NCBI GenBank assembly: GCA_026874595.1
Contig: CM049319.1
Coordinates: 60,028,917 to 60,092,916 of the forward strand
Source: Sipunculus nudus
Taxonomy: Eukaryota; Annelida; Sipuncula; Golfingiida; Sipunculidae
Direction of reading: 5' to 3'
DNA: 64,000 bases
Part shown: positions 60,539 through 64,000 of the stretch, piece by piece
Layout of the letters: every line of letters begins with the position of its first letter
Position numbering within the stretch: the stretch's first letter is position 1
Made by a program: the position numbers and the translations under genes
Notes under the pieces: generated by a model
What the model was told of the DNA's origin: nothing
Databases searched by the model: none
Seen by the model: only the letters and a program-made list of their open reading frames with translations

Positions 60539-61820
60539 TTCTTTTCGTAAAAGATATATGTCACGTATATATGTTTAAAAACTCTCCTTGCAGTAGTTAT
60601 ACACTGTATTTGTTTGAGATCTCCTTCTCTTTGATAGCTGCTTTATGTAGCGGTTCTGAATCATTTTGTGATCATAGTCTGGTTATGGTTATTCTCTTTG
60701 AATGAGCTGTAAGCAGTTCTTATATGCTTGTCCATGCAGTTATAAATCTATTTGGAAGTTCAGTAAGATGTAGACAGGTAGTTCTGTATGCAACACATCA
60801 AGCCATTCAGTTTATAGGCACAGATGTGTTCTCTGATTGACCAATCATGTCAGGTGTTACTGAGTTGTGTTATCAATGTGTCATATCCCTTATATTTAAT
60901 TTTAACATAATCTTGATTCACCTGGGGGGAGGGGGGGAACCCACAAAACTGTTGTTTAAACTTAAAACACCTTGTGTATCTAAGTAAATTATTTTTGCCA
61001 TTCATTTTGATTTTGCAGTAACATGCATACAAGATGATCAACTTGTAGTCCACAGAGAAGCCTAACATCACAGGCTGCAGGAACCATGGCCTAATGTCAC
61101 TCCATCACTCTAACCTTCAGTGTATATGAATGATCAATACTTTCTTCAGAAATTATTTATACATTGTCATATATAGGGGAGACATACATGATAGTATATA
61201 ACTAGCATATACACTATCAGTCCTTGTCTAGGCTTCAAAGTTAAGTTTTTAGTTTATATTCATGGTATCATTTTGGACAAAATATAGTTCCAGTTATTTA
61301 TTACAGTCATTCACTACCTCCCCCCCCCTACTTCCTTCCAGAATTAAAATAGATCTGCTCAACAAATACTTGGTAAACATTGTGTATATGTTTAGTAGTG
61401 TGCTGCATTCATATCAGGGTCAAGAATTCTTAATTGATTCCAGGTGTAAGCTTATTCATATAATGCTACAATGTAGCCTACATATTTGCTCAAGGCATGA
61501 TGCAGATTGTGATAAATTTAATTATTCTCACAGGCAGGCAAAGAGGAAAGTTTTCAAAATGACAAAACAAAACAATTTTATAGTTTCTAGGTGTAGTTTT
61601 ATTTGACACTCGAATGACCCCGTGATCATGTTGATGTCACCATAACAGAAGTGTTGTGCAGTTGCACATGTTGTATAATCTTTGAATACTTTTTATGTTG
61701 TCTACAGTGGCTTTTGTTAATTGAAATTAACATAAATGGCAGTTATATTACTCATGTCTAATAAAAATATTTTGATTTTTTTGGTCATGTTCCAGGAAAA
61801 TCTCACTTTTCCAATTGTAG
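60539..61820. other. No clear exon
   Basis: AT-rich DNA. The 114-residue frame at 61262-61606 has no matching splice pair and no recognisable motif. A short poly-C block lies near 61320. Confidence 0.4.
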
Positions 61821-62069
61821 ATGGTTCAGTATGTGGTTCAGCTGCCAGTATGGAGGCAGCATATAGATCTATTTGATTCTGCAGCTGCAGGGCCTGCAGT
61901 CAGTCATGCCTGGTTGGCTCGGTGGCTTGCTGCTGTTATGTTTTTCATGCTGGCCTGTTTTCAGTTTAATATTGATGAGGAAATGACATGCCAAACTCAC
62001 AGCACAGCACTGGCACTGATTACAGACTTGACTGTGGTCCTGCCATGGATGTATTCATCTCAGGGCTAA
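61821..62069 (+). CDS. Unknown gene, candidate last coding exon
   Basis: A good acceptor (TTTTCCAATTGTAG) is followed by 82 codons and a stop at 62067, in phase 0, the same phase as the donor at 57290. The frame begins MVQYVVQLPVWRQHIDLFDS, continues AVSHAWLARWLAAVMFFMLA and ends LTVVLPWMYSSQG. It is hydrophobic in the middle (about residues 32-50), consistent with a buried helix or one membrane segment. ATG is the first codon, but I read it as internal. AATAAA lies near 62288. Identity is unknown. Confidence 0.5.
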   Translation: MVQYVVQLPVWRQHIDLFDSAAAGPAVSHAWLARWLAAVMFFMLACFQFNIDEEMTCQTHSTALALITDLTVVLPWMYSSQG

Positions 62070-62300
62070 ATCCAAGTTTAACGTCAACAAGGACTGAACC
62101 ATCTGTCATTCTGATGATGTAGTCGAGGCTTGTAACTGGACCAGCAGTCAGGCATTGAACTCTCAGGATATTGTTCTAAGTGATCAGGGTTCAGTACCCG
62201 ACATTGACTTTATGCATGTGGCTTCATGCCAAAGATCAAAACTGTTTTGCTTTCAATCAAATGTTTTTTTTAACAAAAAAAATATAAATAAAGAATACTG
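62070..62300 (+). other. Putative 3' untranslated region
   Basis: It runs from the stop of the preceding exon to the A-rich stretch with the polyadenylation-type signal AATAAA near 62288. A GGGTTCAGTACCCG near 62189 resembles a tRNA B-box but no A-box is found. Confidence 0.35.
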
Positions 62301-64000
62301 GGTAAATTCAAATTTATATATGGCACTTCAAGATTTTGAATACTAAAAACTATAAAGTTATTATAAAAATACAAAAATATATAATTAAAAATAAAGTATT
62401 TATTCAGTACTACTTAAGTACTTGATAAATTCAAATTTAACTATGTAAAAAATTACATATTTTCACTATAAATTTTTAATACAAAAATAAGCAAATCTAT
62501 AAATTTAAAAATAAAGTTAAATATAATAAATAAAGAAAATGATAAAGCAAAAGATAAAGTTAAATATAAATTAGATAAGTTTCTTAAAGCATATATAAAA
62601 AAAACTGACAAACTTAAAAAACAACCTTCAAATTAATTTCATAACCTACTCAAGTCTTTGGTCATTTTCTTGAATTTCAGAAAGCACTTAGATGTCCTTA
62701 AATATATATTTAGTTATTTATGCAAGATAGCCATGAGAGCATTTAATAACAGAACTTTCAGTAGGCTAAACATTTTGGGATACAGATGCTCAACCAAGCT
62801 AGTTGGAGGAGTACCATGAAATTCTGACACTAGTAAAGGAATTCCATGTAAAGTTGAATTTATATTTGTATTGTCTTAAGATAAATGTCCTATACATCCA
62901 ACTTGCAGGACGGCAGTGGACATCAGTTTACTAAAAGCTACATTTGTATTTATAGAAAACTGTGGAGTGATAATTCATCATTTCAAATTCATAGGAAAGA
63001 CTTTCTTGTACACTTCTAACATCCTATTTCCCAAACATCTTCTGTCACTCTGCACATGCATTCTGTAACAGATGTAAAAAGTTACTGAGAAATAAATTAC
63101 AATGTCCTATACATGAGACTTAAACAACAATGCTAACTGCATTGACATTGTTTCATTCTTATCCTTTTCTAACAAACTGTTAATCAAACCTTAAATGTGG
63201 GCTCTTAGTCAGGTACTTGATGTAAGCTCATGCTCTCCAAGTGTTGTTATATAATTTATCAATGAACCCCTATCAAATGTACTAATAAAAGTAACAAGCA
63301 ATTTGGTTCTTAAGGCATGGGAGTCTCAGCTACAGGAGATAGCACACTTCCTTGTATGTAAGCAGAGACAAGTCTGACATACAGTGATATATATGACAGG
63401 TATATCTGATGTCGCTGTGATGAGGAGGTCAATGAGGACTGACACAGTATGTCACTAGTCAGCTTGTCATTGGCTATGAGCCAGTATTTATGTATATGTC
63501 ACCGGTACAGGTAGATATACCTCCCACAGTGTGTACCTGACCTTACCTGTACAGGTGTATTCGTCAACTTTAAACTGTCTATTGTAGATCAATAAGTCAG
63601 TTCCTGACTTGGTCAAAGACTAGATTTTACATGTGATGACAACAGAGTAATACAATTATACATACTCTAATCGTCATTCACTAAATCATTCACAGGGTAT
63701 AGCTGTCTTCATCCCTATTCAATGGACTATGCCATCAAAAAGCCATGGCCCTGCCCTTCTAAATTTAGTAAAGGAATTATTTATAGCACTGAAATATACA
63801 TTATATATTACATGTATGCAGTAATTGCATATTATAACCCTCCTTTTCAAGGCCGGTGGGTGCATTCTGAATATTTAATATGTATATATATGTATATCAT
63901 AAAATATATGAAAAAAACTTCCTAAGTCCGTTGTGTTGAGCTACAGTATAGTTCAATGCTTCATATATACAACTTTTAGCCCTCAGCCTTAGAGGCTGAA
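62301..64000. other. No gene seen
   Basis: AT-rich DNA. An inverted pair GTACAGGTA (63505-63513) and TACCTGTAC (63544-63552) is the only structure I noticed. Confidence 0.45.

Noticed and set aside
62150-62210. tRNA gene or tRNA-derived SINE
   Set aside because: Only a B-box-like GGTTCAGTACC is present; no A-box and no cloverleaf could be drawn.

Overview
The window is AT-rich metazoan nuclear DNA, most probably from a bivalve mollusc. Three things point that way: intron-split coding exons, long dinucleotide and trinucleotide microsatellites, and dispersed repeat families of a type I recognise from bivalve genomes (starts reading AGCTCAGCTGACTGTAAGTC, runs of GTCCGTCCGTCC, ends reading GGGTCCCTTGTTT). 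I cannot name a species. No bacterial-type genes, operons, CRISPR arrays, rRNA or tRNA genes are visible. Most ATG-to-stop frames are chance frames in AT-rich or low-complexity DNA.

Layout. 0-10 kb: a duplicated segment carrying a hairpin insertion, fragments of a KDZ/HMGXB3-like transposase and of a C48 (ULP1-like) protease facing each other, a 4-unit tandem repeat, and a mosaic of degenerate repeats. 10.1-12 kb: a large (CTA)n-based minisatellite. 12.3-15 kb: a bivalve dispersed repeat split by a 1.4-kb palindrome-rich inverted-repeat transposon with 8-bp target duplications and a decayed LINE tail inside. 15.2-20.8 kb: a decayed Ty3/Gypsy LTR retrotransposon (gag, protease, RT, integrase, both LTRs, perfect tRNA-Pro-type primer site). 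20.8-24.6 kb: a ~112-bp satellite with a higher-order repeat, interrupted by a hAT-like MITE. 24.7-28.9 kb: three transposons nested inside one another. 29-43 kb: microsatellites, several dispersed-repeat copies and a 3.7-kb CACT-ended repeat. 43.4-45.2 kb: a second satellite of exact 180-bp period. 45.7-48.4 kb: a possible inverted-repeat element.

Host genes. The best-supported one is on the + strand from about 49.5 to 62.3 kb. It has a promoter-like block (TCACGTGA, CCAAT, ATGGCGG), a start exon (49789-49914), an internal exon (57042-57290) and a possible last exon (61821-62069). All visible junctions are phase 0, and the introns are filled with mobile-element copies. I do not recognise the protein. 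A second candidate last exon lies at 42999-43114, and a possible alternative 3' exon at 58517-58729.

I see no convincing new multi-gene system. The unusual content is repeat biology: nested elements with readable target duplications, a mobile element that contains its own 145-bp tandem array, two satellites plus an LTR sharing a TGANNTCA palindrome vocabulary, and a recurring TGTCCCACC motif in the introns of the unknown gene.
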